From an uncultured Bacteroidota bacterium (GTDB lineage: Bacteria > Bacteroidota > Bacteroidia > Chitinophagales > Chitinophagaceae): a stretch of DNA of 19,799 nt. Every line of letters begins with the position of its first letter. Position 1 is the stretch's first letter. The DNA lies in the NCBI GenBank assembly GCA_946479535.1, contig CAMLGP010000003.1, positions 1 to 19,799 of the forward strand, read 5' to 3'. The position numbers and the translations under genes were made by a program. Under the pieces are notes generated by a model, which was not told the DNA's origin, ran no database searches, and worked only from the letters and a program-made list of their open reading frames with translations. This document shows, in pieces, positions 8,242 to 14,812 of this stretch.

Positions 8242-8768
8242 ATGATATTGTGTTGCTCCGTCATTGCTTCTGCCAGCTGCACATAATCCAGTTCACCAAA
8301 GAATTTTTCTCCATTGATAAAGAAGCAGGGAACATTTTGAACACCATACCTGATGCCGCTGTCAAAATGAAGTTTCACTTTTTCTGAAATACTATCATCC
8401 AGGAGATCGTTTTTAAACGAAGGGAGTTTCAGCCTTAATTGTATTGCAAATTCAAACAGGGCATATTCATTCAGGTAAGGCTGTTTTTCAAATATAAGAT
8501 CGTGCATTTCCCAGAATTTACCCTGGCGGCCGGCCGCCTCGGCGGCGATAGCTGCTGGCAAAGCATATTCATGCCTGTCAGATAAAGGGAAATGACGAAA
8601 CACAAAGCGAAGGGCTTTGCCAAAATTTTGCTGAAGCATTTTTATTAGGGGGTAGGCGCGCATACAACGCGGGTCCTGGAAATCACCGTATTCAATCAAT
8701 TCAATAGTAGCTTCAGGATATCCCTGGATGTGATCATTGGAGTTTAACAAAGGAAGGAAGGATGTCAT
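8238..8768 (-). CDS. DsbA-family thioredoxin-fold protein with altered active site (DPRC)
   Basis: The 176-residue protein has no signal peptide and matches the thioredoxin-fold DsbA group: a first strand ending EYGDFQ, the active-site helix start, a helical insertion with FRHFPL and AAIAAEAAGRQGKFWEMHD, then the cis-proline loop NVPCFFINGE and a final helix. The family motif DFxCPxC here reads DFQDPRC, so the usual nucleophilic first cysteine is Asp32 and only the second, Cys35, remains. The only other cysteine, Cys148, directly follows cis-Pro147, where family members usually carry Thr or another non-Cys residue. The frame is clean, so this is not an obvious sequencing error. It is probably a cytosolic glutathione-transferase-like, isomerase-like or repurposed protein. 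A thiol function would fit beside a GCS2-type ligase. The gene converges on the esterase with a 4-nt overlap. Confidence 0.85.
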   Translation of the reverse strand: MTSFLPLLNSNDHIQGYPEATIELIEYGDFQDPRCMRAYPLIKMLQQNFGKALRFVFRHFPLSDRHEYALPAAIAAEAAGRQGKFWEMHDLIFEKQPYLNEYALFEFAIQLRLKLPSFKNDLLDDSISEKVKLHFDSGIRYGVQNVPCFFINGEKFFGELDYVQLAEAMTEQHNII

Positions 8769-8833
8769 AGCGTTTCAAAGGTTTAAGAGTCTCTAAAGGT
8801 ACAAAAAGTTTTTACGAATACCTTCTGAACTGG

Positions 8834-8864
8834 CCCAATACTATATATTTGCTATTGGGTTTTT
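8834..8864 (+). terminator. Terminator-like hairpin between the DsbA-like gene and the NTF2-like gene
   Basis: CCCAATA (8834-8840) pairs perfectly with TATTGGG (8853-8859), and five T residues follow (8860-8864). The 12-nt loop contains TATATTTG (8844-8851), a match to the -7 box with no -33 partner. The nearest upstream plus-strand gene is the esterase ending at 8241, which has no terminator of its own, so this could stop its read-through before the gene at 9007. Confidence 0.45.
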
Positions 8865-8974
8865 GTTCAAATTTCACTATTCTCCAAAAAACCAATAGCT
8901 TCAGCCGCCTGTAAGCATTTGGGTGCATTCAAATAGTAAGTCGGCCTTCTGATACTAACCTAGTTTCAAAACTC

Positions 8975-8982
8975 TAATTTTG
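8975..8982 (+). promoter_or_regulatory. Candidate -7 box for the NTF2-like gene
   Basis: TAATTTTG matches TAnnTTTG exactly and ends 24 nt before the ATG at 9007. No TTTG is found 17-23 nt upstream; only TTCTG (8947-8951) is near that place. If it is used, the 5' leader is short, under about 20 nt. Confidence 0.4.
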
Positions 8983-9006
8983 GCTCACCAGTCATAAAGT
9001 TATACT

Positions 9007-9843
9007 ATGAAAAAATTAGTAGTAATTAATTTCTTATTAATTCAGGCGATCGCTTATGGTCAGGTTTTCACTCCTCAACAGCAGGAAGTGATCAATGCAG
9101 AGAACAGTTTTGCAGGATTGTCCAAATCCGCCAATCAGGTTGAAGCATTCATGGCTTACCTGAGTGATAGTACCATTATGTTTAATGGCGAGAACAAACC
9201 AGTGTCAGGAATGAGCTTATATAAGGATCGCAAACCAAATACCAGCCTGCTTTTTTGGTGGCCAGTATTTGTGGGTGCATCAAGAGATGGAAAAATGGGT
9301 TTTTCAACTGGTCCATGGGAATGGAGCAAGAATCGTGATACACTTCCCCAGGGATTTGGATATTATGCCACCCTCTGGCAAAAGGATAAAGAGGGGCATT
9401 GGAAAATGGGAGTTGATTTGGGAATAACATTTTCTGCGTCGGAAAAATCAAATCCTGCGTTGAAATCTTCTCCAGTAAATGCTCCAACCACCAGCACTGT
9501 AATAGACAATCAAGGTATGATGGAGAAAGACAAAATGTATAATGAGTTATTGAAGACATCTTCCTATGTAAAAGAGAGATTTACTACGGATGGTCATATG
9601 CTACGTTCAGGTCATAAGCCCTTTGCTAATCCCGGAGAATTTAGTGGCCTTGATGAGAAGGGTAAAAGCTTTTCCTATTCGCAGGTTAGCGGAGGAATGG
9701 CAGGATCTTACGATTTATTTTATGCTTATGGTACTGTAAAAACTACAGATACTGATGGAAAAATATCCAATGAAAAATATTTACGGGTCTGGAAAATAGA
9801 GGATAGAAAGTGGAAGATCGTACTGGATGTATTGAGTGATTAA
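9007..9843 (+). CDS. Secreted tandem NTF2/DUF4440-like protein
   Basis: This 278-residue protein opens with a clear signal peptide (MKKLVVINFLLIQAIAYG, cleavage probably before QVF), so it is exported, probably to the periplasm. The first half (about 25-140) reads as a DUF4440/NTF2-like domain: an N-terminal helix with AENSFAGLS, the FMAYLSDSTIMFNG strand, FWWPVFVG, the GKMGFSTGPWEW strand and the closing YYATLWQKDKEGHWKMGVDLG. The second half (about 170-278) repeats the plan more loosely and ends YLRVWKIEDRKWKIVLDVLS. A linker of about 30 residues (Ser, Pro, Thr rich) joins them. Some NTF2-like folds bind small molecules and some are simple binding modules; no catalytic residues can be assigned. 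The molybdoenzyme gene begins 29 nt after its stop, so co-transcription is likely. Confidence 0.75.
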   Translation: MKKLVVINFLLIQAIAYGQVFTPQQQEVINAENSFAGLSKSANQVEAFMAYLSDSTIMFNGENKPVSGMSLYKDRKPNTSLLFWWPVFVGASRDGKMGFSTGPWEWSKNRDTLPQGFGYYATLWQKDKEGHWKMGVDLGITFSASEKSNPALKSSPVNAPTTSTVIDNQGMMEKDKMYNELLKTSSYVKERFTTDGHMLRSGHKPFANPGEFSGLDEKGKSFSYSQVSGGMAGSYDLFYAYGTVKTTDTDGKISNEKYLRVWKIEDRKWKIVLDVLSD

Positions 9844-9872
9844 TTCAACAGATATTTTCGTTAACTTCAGGT

Positions 9873-10565
9873 ATGAGTGAATCTGAAAAACTACAGCGTG
9901 TTGTTGAAGCGAGGATGAAATTGAAAGCCCGTTTCGAGGAGAAAATTAAGCAGACGCCTTCCGTTGCAGATGATAAACCGATGGGAAAAGGCCGGTTAAA
10001 CCGTCACGCTATGCCGGTGATCCCCGTTGGACAAACCCTCACCAAAAAATGGCCGGTACTTGATCTGGGTAAACAACCTGATGTTCCGTTAGCTACCTGG
10101 CACCTGATCGTTGACGGAGAAGTGGAGAACCCACTGCAGCTTTCCTGGACTGATTTCATGGCGCTTCCTCAATCAGAAGATACTTCAGATTTCCATTGTG
10201 TAACAACCTGGTCCAAACTGGATATTCCCTGGAAAGGTGTTCGGTTTATTGATCTGGCCGCAGTAGCAAGACCAAAGGAAACAGCCTCTCATATCCTTTG
10301 TTATGGTTATGATGACTATACCACTAATATATCATTGGAAGAAGCGCTAAAACCTGATGTGCTGCTGGCACATACAGTAGAGGGGCAGCCGCTTCCCAAA
10401 GAGCATGGCGGACCCGTTCGTATGATAACACCTCAGTTATATGCCTGGAAGGGATCCAAATGGATCAACAGAATTGAATTCCTGTCGCAGAATGTATTGG
10501 GTTTTTGGGATGAAAGAGGAGATTCCAATACGGCCTATCCCTGGCGGAATGACCGGTATAGCTAA
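9873..10565 (+). CDS. Cytosolic sulfite-oxidase-like molybdopterin oxidoreductase
   Basis: The 230-residue protein fits the short sulfite-oxidase-like (YuiH/MsrP-like) family with one Moco-binding domain. WHLIVDGEVENPLQLSW opens the domain. Cys109 in DFHCVTTWSKLDIPWKGV is the expected equatorial thiolate ligand to molybdenum. HGGPVRMITPQLYAWKGSKWI (178-198) is the characteristic cofactor-binding stretch. No heme or dimerisation domain follows, and there is no twin-arginine or Sec signal, so unlike MsrP it should stay in the cytosol. The N-terminal 40 residues are charged and helical (MSESEKLQRVVEARMKLKARF). The substrate cannot be read from the sequence. It probably shares a transcript with the secreted NTF2-like gene 29 nt upstream. 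A short hairpin (10563-10581) overlaps its stop but lacks a T tract. Confidence 0.88.
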   Translation: MSESEKLQRVVEARMKLKARFEEKIKQTPSVADDKPMGKGRLNRHAMPVIPVGQTLTKKWPVLDLGKQPDVPLATWHLIVDGEVENPLQLSWTDFMALPQSEDTSDFHCVTTWSKLDIPWKGVRFIDLAAVARPKETASHILCYGYDDYTTNISLEEALKPDVLLAHTVEGQPLPKEHGGPVRMITPQLYAWKGSKWINRIEFLSQNVLGFWDERGDSNTAYPWRNDRYS

Positions 10566-10697
10566 GGCCCAACGTGCCTTAATTACAAATATGCTTTCGG
10601 GTTTTTAGTGATACTGTACCTTTCGCTAAATGCCGAAAGTTCAGGACAGTACAACTCCATATACCCCTATCTTTATTGCAACAAACCAACTTGCCAG

Positions 10698-13406
10698 ATG
10701 AAAAGAATCATTTGCTTTTTACCGGTATTAATCACTGTTTCCCTTTTTGCCCAGGTTAAGGTAGATCACCTGCTCACTGAAAATCTGAATAATCCAATTG
10801 GCCTTGATGTAAAGCAGCCCCGCTTTAGCTGGCAATTGGTGAGTGGCAAAAGAAATATTGCCCAGACTGCTTATGAAATAAAAGTCAGTGCTGGTAAATC
10901 ATCCGCCTGGAATTCAGGTAAGGTTTCTTCTGATCAATCAGTTCATGTTACTTATCAGGGGAATATGCTGCAATCAGGAGTGAGTTACCAGTGGCAGGTA
11001 AGGGTTTGGGATAATAGTGGAAAAGCATCGGTTTGGAGCCAGCCTGCCAGTTTCCGTATGGCATTGCTTAATACTGCAGACTGGAAAGCACAATGGATAG
11101 AAGCAGGATTTAATGAAGATTCAATCAATCGACCTGCACAATACTTCCGCAGCAGGTTTGAAGTGAAGAAGAAGATCGCCTCTGCCATTTTATATATTAC
11201 TTCTCATGGGATGTATGAAGCGTGGATCAATGGCAGGAGAGTTGGAGATGCCTATCTTTCTCCCGGATGGACCAGCTATAACAAGCGATTGCAATACCAG
11301 GCATACAATGTAACCAGCCTTTTAACTAAAGGCAATAATGCAACTGGTGTGGTGTTGGGGAATGGCTGGTATCGTGGGTTTTTGGCCTGGAGTGGAAATA
11401 AAAATAGTTATGGAAGTAAGCTTGGTGTTTTATATCAGTTGCAGATAAATTATTCGGATGGCAGTTCTTCAACTGTGGTATCTGATAATAACTGGAAATC
11501 TTCAACAGGCAGTATTCGTTTTGATGAGATCTATGATGGTGAAACAATAGATGCAAGGGAGGAGAAAACAGGTTGGGCTACTGCCGGCTTTAGTGATAAT
11601 ACCTGGAGTCCGGTAAAGACCGCATCTTATAGCCTGGATAATTTATTATCCACGTATAATGAGCCTATACGCAAGCATGAAACATTTAAACCTGTTAAGA
11701 TAATCACCACTCCAAAAGGAGAGAAAGTGATAGATTTTGGACAAAATCTGGTAGGATGGGTAATGGTGAAGGCTTCTGGCAGGGCAGGTGATAAAATATC
11801 TATTAAACACGCTGAGGTGCTGGACAAGTTTGGTAATTTTTATCTTGATAATATGCGGGTTGCGAAAGCGGCTGCTCATTATGTATTGAAAGGAGGGGGA
11901 GAAGAAGAATTTGAACCGCATTTTACTTTCTTTGGTTTCCGCTATATAAGAGTGGATGACTATCCTGGTGAGATCAAACCGGAGAATTTTACTGCTGTTA
12001 CACTGTATTCAGATATGAAACCGACTGGCACATTTACTTCTTCCAATCCATTGATCAATCAATTGCAACATAATATCCAATGGGGACAGCGTGGCAATTT
12101 CCTGGATGTGCCAACAGATTGTCCGCAAAGGGATGAGCGGTTAGGATGGACCGGTGATGCACAGGCCTTTTCTCGTACTGCCTCTTTCAATTTCGGAGTC
12201 AATAATTTCTTTGCCAAATGGCTGAGAGATGTGGAAGCAGATCAGATCAATGGAAGTGTTCCTTATGTAATCCCAAATGTGCTTGGTCCCAATTCAGCAG
12301 GATCTACAGGCTGGGCTGATGTATGTACCATTGTTCCGTGGAATATGTATCTCGCCTATGGAGATACCAATATTCTAAGGAATCAGTATGAGAGTATGAA
12401 AGCCTGGATTGGATTTATGGAGAGGAACAGTACTAATTATTTATGGAATAAAGGCTTTCATTTTGGCGATTGGTTATTTTACCGGCCCTTTGATGATAAT
12501 GATGGAAAATCTGCCGTTACTGATAAATACATGATCGCTCAATGCTTCTTCGCACATTCTACTGATCTGCTAATTAAAACTGCAACTGTATTGGGCAAAC
12601 CAGATGATGTAGCAAAATACTCTGCCTTATTAAAGAATGTGAAGGATGCCTATATCAAAGAATACATGACATCCAACGGTAGATTGGTTTCCAGTACCCA
12701 GACTGCTTATGTGCTGGCTTTGAATTTTGATATGCTGCCGGAATCATTACGTGCACATGCAGCGTCCAACCTTGTTGAAAATATAAAAGCTTATAATAAC
12801 CATCTTACCACAGGATTTTTAGGCACCCCTTATTTATGTCATGTATTGAGCCGTTTTGGTTATACAGATGTTGCCTATACTTTATTATTACAGGAAACCT
12901 ATCCTTCCTGGTTGTATCCGGTTAAAATGGGAGCCACTACAATATGGGAAAGATGGGATGGTATTAAACCGGATAGTACTTTTCAGACTCCCGGTATGAA
13001 TTCATTCAATCATTATGCTTATGGTGCAATTGGGGATTGGATGTATAGAGTTGTGGCAGGTCTGGATACCGATCCTGATGGTCCGGGTTATAAAAAGATC
13101 AGGATCCAGCCATTTATTGGTGAAGGATTAACCCATGCTTCTGCAACATTGGATACTTACTATGGGAAAGCTTCCAGTGGATGGGAAATAAAGGGAAATA
13201 ATGTTTTGCTCGATGTTGAAATACCCGCAAATACCACGGCTATTGTCTACATTCCGTCTCCCAAGACCAGCACCATCACTGAAAAAGGAGTTGCTATTTC
13301 TTTAATAAAAGACATTTATATAACTGGCAAAGAAAAGGGATATACGATTGTAAAGCTTGGTTCGGGATCTTATCACTTTATTTCCTCTAGTGTAACCCCA
13401 GAATAA
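10698..13406 (+). CDS. Secreted alpha-L-rhamnosidase, glycoside hydrolase family 78
   Basis: This enzyme removes terminal alpha-L-rhamnose from glycans or glycosides. I place the start at 10698, not the in-frame ATG at 10608: from here the protein opens with a signal peptide (MKRIICFLPVLITVSLFAQ), and the extra upstream residues look like leader. The 902-residue product then shows an Ig-like domain (about 21-122), the rhamnosidase N domain with AWINGRRVGDAYLSPGWTSY (175-194), the concanavalin-like domain with VIDFGQNLVGWV (344-355), the (alpha/alpha)6 catalytic barrel and a C-terminal beta domain. Catalytic landmarks are intact: PTDCPQRDERLGWTGDAQ (472-489, with Glu480 and Asp487 the acidic candidates) and TTIWERWDG (747-755, Glu751 the likely base). 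It sits upstream of two lipoprotein genes and a regulator/SusC pair, which suggests glycan foraging. The rhamnosidase itself may be periplasmic. Confidence 0.93.
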   Translation: MKRIICFLPVLITVSLFAQVKVDHLLTENLNNPIGLDVKQPRFSWQLVSGKRNIAQTAYEIKVSAGKSSAWNSGKVSSDQSVHVTYQGNMLQSGVSYQWQVRVWDNSGKASVWSQPASFRMALLNTADWKAQWIEAGFNEDSINRPAQYFRSRFEVKKKIASAILYITSHGMYEAWINGRRVGDAYLSPGWTSYNKRLQYQAYNVTSLLTKGNNATGVVLGNGWYRGFLAWSGNKNSYGSKLGVLYQLQINYSDGSSSTVVSDNNWKSSTGSIRFDEIYDGETIDAREEKTGWATAGFSDNTWSPVKTASYSLDNLLSTYNEPIRKHETFKPVKIITTPKGEKVIDFGQNLVGWVMVKASGRAGDKISIKHAEVLDKFGNFYLDNMRVAKAAAHYVLKGGGEEEFEPHFTFFGFRYIRVDDYPGEIKPENFTAVTLYSDMKPTGTFTSSNPLINQLQHNIQWGQRGNFLDVPTDCPQRDERLGWTGDAQAFSRTASFNFGVNNFFAKWLRDVEADQINGSVPYVIPNVLGPNSAGSTGWADVCTIVPWNMYLAYGDTNILRNQYESMKAWIGFMERNSTNYLWNKGFHFGDWLFYRPFDDNDGKSAVTDKYMIAQCFFAHSTDLLIKTATVLGKPDDVAKYSALLKNVKDAYIKEYMTSNGRLVSSTQTAYVLALNFDMLPESLRAHAASNLVENIKAYNNHLTTGFLGTPYLCHVLSRFGYTDVAYTLLLQETYPSWLYPVKMGATTIWERWDGIKPDSTFQTPGMNSFNHYAYGAIGDWMYRVVAGLDTDPDGPGYKKIRIQPFIGEGLTHASATLDTYYGKASSGWEIKGNNVLLDVEIPANTTAIVYIPSPKTSTITEKGVAISLIKDIYITGKEKGYTIVKLGSGSYHFISSSVTPE

Positions 13407-13445
13407 TAAATAAGAATGGTAAACAATTGATTATCAGCATATAAT

Positions 13446-13535
13446 ATGTTAACAAGACTTTGTCTGCCTATTCTTTTTATCTCCGGGCTTTATTTCCAAT
13501 CTTGTTCTCGAATTGATGTGATCCGTAACAGCTAA
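13446..13535 (+). CDS. Small predicted lipoprotein, 29 residues
   Basis: An ATG at 13446 opens a 29-codon frame ending in TAA (13533-13535), 11 nt before the ATG of the next lipoprotein gene. The product starts MLTRLCLPILFISGLYFQSC: a basic residue, a hydrophobic core and a Cys at position 20 in a lipobox-like YFQSC, followed by only nine residues (SRIDVIRNS). This is the form of tiny outer-membrane-directed lipoproteins. The frame matches a signal peptide end to end, which is unlikely by chance but is not proof. It could also act as a leader coupled to translation of the lipoprotein gene that follows. No homologue is claimed. Confidence 0.5.
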   Translation: MLTRLCLPILFISGLYFQSCSRIDVIRNS

Positions 13536-13546
13536 AACTAAACCCT

Positions 13547-14521
13547 ATGCGACCCTCTTTACTCAAACATCTTTTCGTTGTAATCTTCTTTTCGGCCTGT
13601 GCCTCCAGCGGCCGTAATGATAAGCCAGTTGCCGAAAGCCCCGCCGATGGCGAATTAAACCAGCCTGATATTGCCACTGATCGCAAACCCACTTCCTTAA
13701 TGGACCTTCCACAAACCCAGAATGGTGGATTTGTATTGTCGCCAGGTTTTTATGAAACCGAGTTCAAAACCTATTGTTTACAACCCGGTACGCCTGACCC
13801 TTCAGCCGGTGATGCCTATTTTCAGGGACCAATAACAGGTCATCGCAAAGAATTTGTTGAAGATATTCTGCTAAACTCCAGAGAGAAGACAGAAATTCCT
13901 CAGCGTAATGTTCAATTATTATTGTGGAACGTAGTAAGTGGTTCTGATTATAATAAACTTTCACCCACCGTTCAGGCAGATGCTGCAAAGCTTCTAACGC
14001 CTAAACAGATCTTTCAATTGAGAGGTGGTGTGTGGGGAGCTATCAAACAGGTTTCTTCTTCTACCGGATTAATGAACGCCAATGCAGATATGCAAAAACT
14101 GTTTAACCTGGGTTCAACTTATGAATCTATTGAAAGAATGGCTGTATTGCGAGAGCCTTCAAAGGTTACCAAAAAAGGTGTGAAGTTTGACCAATGGTAT
14201 AAACAGAGAGATAATTATTATATCCGCTATTTTCCAGTAAGCTACCAGAAGGTAAGGATACAGGTATATGTACCAGATGGTCTGCTGGATGGAGAAAATA
14301 AAGTTAATGGCGAATACCTGGTATTTGATCCCACCGGTCAGCAGGCGATACCTGCCTATACCAATTCACAACGTTTGGGAATTGGGGCACCAGTAATTGA
14401 TATAGTACGTGTGATCATTCAGATTAATAACAGGTTTCCCAGGTCAATTCCAAAGAAAATGCCGGAACCTTCTACTCCCAAACCTCCAACCAACCCGAAG
14501 ACCGGAGTTCCTAATACCTAA
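13547..14521 (+). CDS. Lipoprotein of unknown function with a Cys/Gln thioester-like motif pair
   Basis: The 324-residue product opens with a lipoprotein signal (MRPSLLKHLFVVIFFSAC, lipobox FSAC, acylated Cys18), then a polar linker. The folded part starts near residue 60. It contains FYETEFKTYCLQPGTPDPSAGDAY (68-91), IPQRNVQLLLWNVVSG (117-132), LLTPKQIFQLRGG and a beta-rich C-terminal region (223-296) that ends in a Pro-rich tail. The only non-lipid cysteine is Cys77. The pairing of YC-hydrophobic-polar with hydrophobic-Q-x-x-x-W (Gln123, Trp127) resembles the signature of bacterial thioester adhesion domains, but the Cys-Gln spacing (46) is short and homology is unproven. I do not recognise a named family. 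It is probably anchored in the outer membrane. It is the last gene before a strong terminator and may be co-transcribed with the small lipoprotein. Confidence 0.82.
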   Translation: MRPSLLKHLFVVIFFSACASSGRNDKPVAESPADGELNQPDIATDRKPTSLMDLPQTQNGGFVLSPGFYETEFKTYCLQPGTPDPSAGDAYFQGPITGHRKEFVEDILLNSREKTEIPQRNVQLLLWNVVSGSDYNKLSPTVQADAAKLLTPKQIFQLRGGVWGAIKQVSSSTGLMNANADMQKLFNLGSTYESIERMAVLREPSKVTKKGVKFDQWYKQRDNYYIRYFPVSYQKVRIQVYVPDGLLDGENKVNGEYLVFDPTGQQAIPAYTNSQRLGIGAPVIDIVRVIIQINNRFPRSIPKKMPEPSTPKPPTNPKTGVPNT

Positions 14522-14536
14522 ATATTGAATATTGTT

Positions 14537-14573
14537 ATCAGCACCGGTTTCTTACTGGTGCTGATATCTTTTT
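14537..14573 (+). terminator. Rho-independent terminator after the lipoprotein gene
   Basis: ATCAGCACC (14537-14545) pairs perfectly with GGTGCTGAT (14557-14565), and ATC plus five T (14569-14573) follow. It lies 15 nt after the lipoprotein stop and should end the rhamnosidase/lipoprotein transcript. Confidence 0.88.
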
Positions 14574-14708
14574 ATGCGTTGTTGGTGCTCCTTTGCATTC
14601 GTCAAATTAGAAAGTTTATTAAGTCAGGCAGGAAACACCAACAAAGGCGATTAAAGGAAGTAATCACTATGGTTCGTGCGATATGAAACATGGCTTCTGA
14701 AAAAATTC

Positions 14709-14750
14709 AAACCCATGGTATACCTATGCTAAACCCATGGCAAACCCATC
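14709..14750. repeat. Phased direct repeat AAACCCATSG, three copies
   Basis: AAACCCATGG occurs at 14709-14718 and 14731-14740, and AAACCCATCG at 14742-14751. The starts are 22 and 11 nt apart, close to two and one helical turns. It lies between the 3' ends of the lipoprotein gene and the hybrid regulator gene, in otherwise unassigned sequence. Confidence 0.5.
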
Positions 14751-14781
14751 GCATACACATCCTCCACCCATTGTACACAGC

Positions 14782-14801
14782 AGTGTCACCCTGTGAACAC
14801 T
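14782..14801 (-). other. Hairpin just downstream of the hybrid regulator stop
   Basis: On the minus strand AGTGTTCAC and GTGACACT pair through 8 bp with one bulged T and a 3-nt loop, starting 11 nt after the regulator's stop codon. No T tract follows, so it may be a 3'-end stabiliser or a weak terminator, not a classical intrinsic terminator. Confidence 0.35.
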
Positions 14802-14812
14802 TATGTTAACGG

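Noticed and set aside
8524..8537. GC-rich palindrome GCGGCCGGCCGC within the DsbA-like gene
   Set aside because: It encodes an Ala/Gly-rich helix stretch (EAAGRQ) conserved in the family, so codon content explains it.
8641..8680. Possible frameshift or sequencing error behind the DPRC motif
   Set aside because: The frame is continuous with correct family sequence on both sides (EYGDFQ before, MRAYP after). The change from Cys to Asp needs two base changes, not an indel.
10563..10581. Short hairpin (TAAGGC/GCCTTA) at the molybdoenzyme stop, considered as a terminator
   Set aside because: The stem is only 6 bp and no T tract follows, so it is too weak to list as a terminator.
10594..10639. 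Inverted repeat CTTTCGG / CCGAAAG upstream of the rhamnosidase
   Set aside because: A 7-bp stem with a 32-nt spacer is not persuasive as a riboswitch or operator, and no other structure supports it.
10608..10697. In-frame upstream ATG giving a 932-residue rhamnosidase
   Set aside because: The extra 30 residues are polar and low in signal-peptide character, and the second Met (10698) begins a textbook signal peptide directly before the Ig-like domain.
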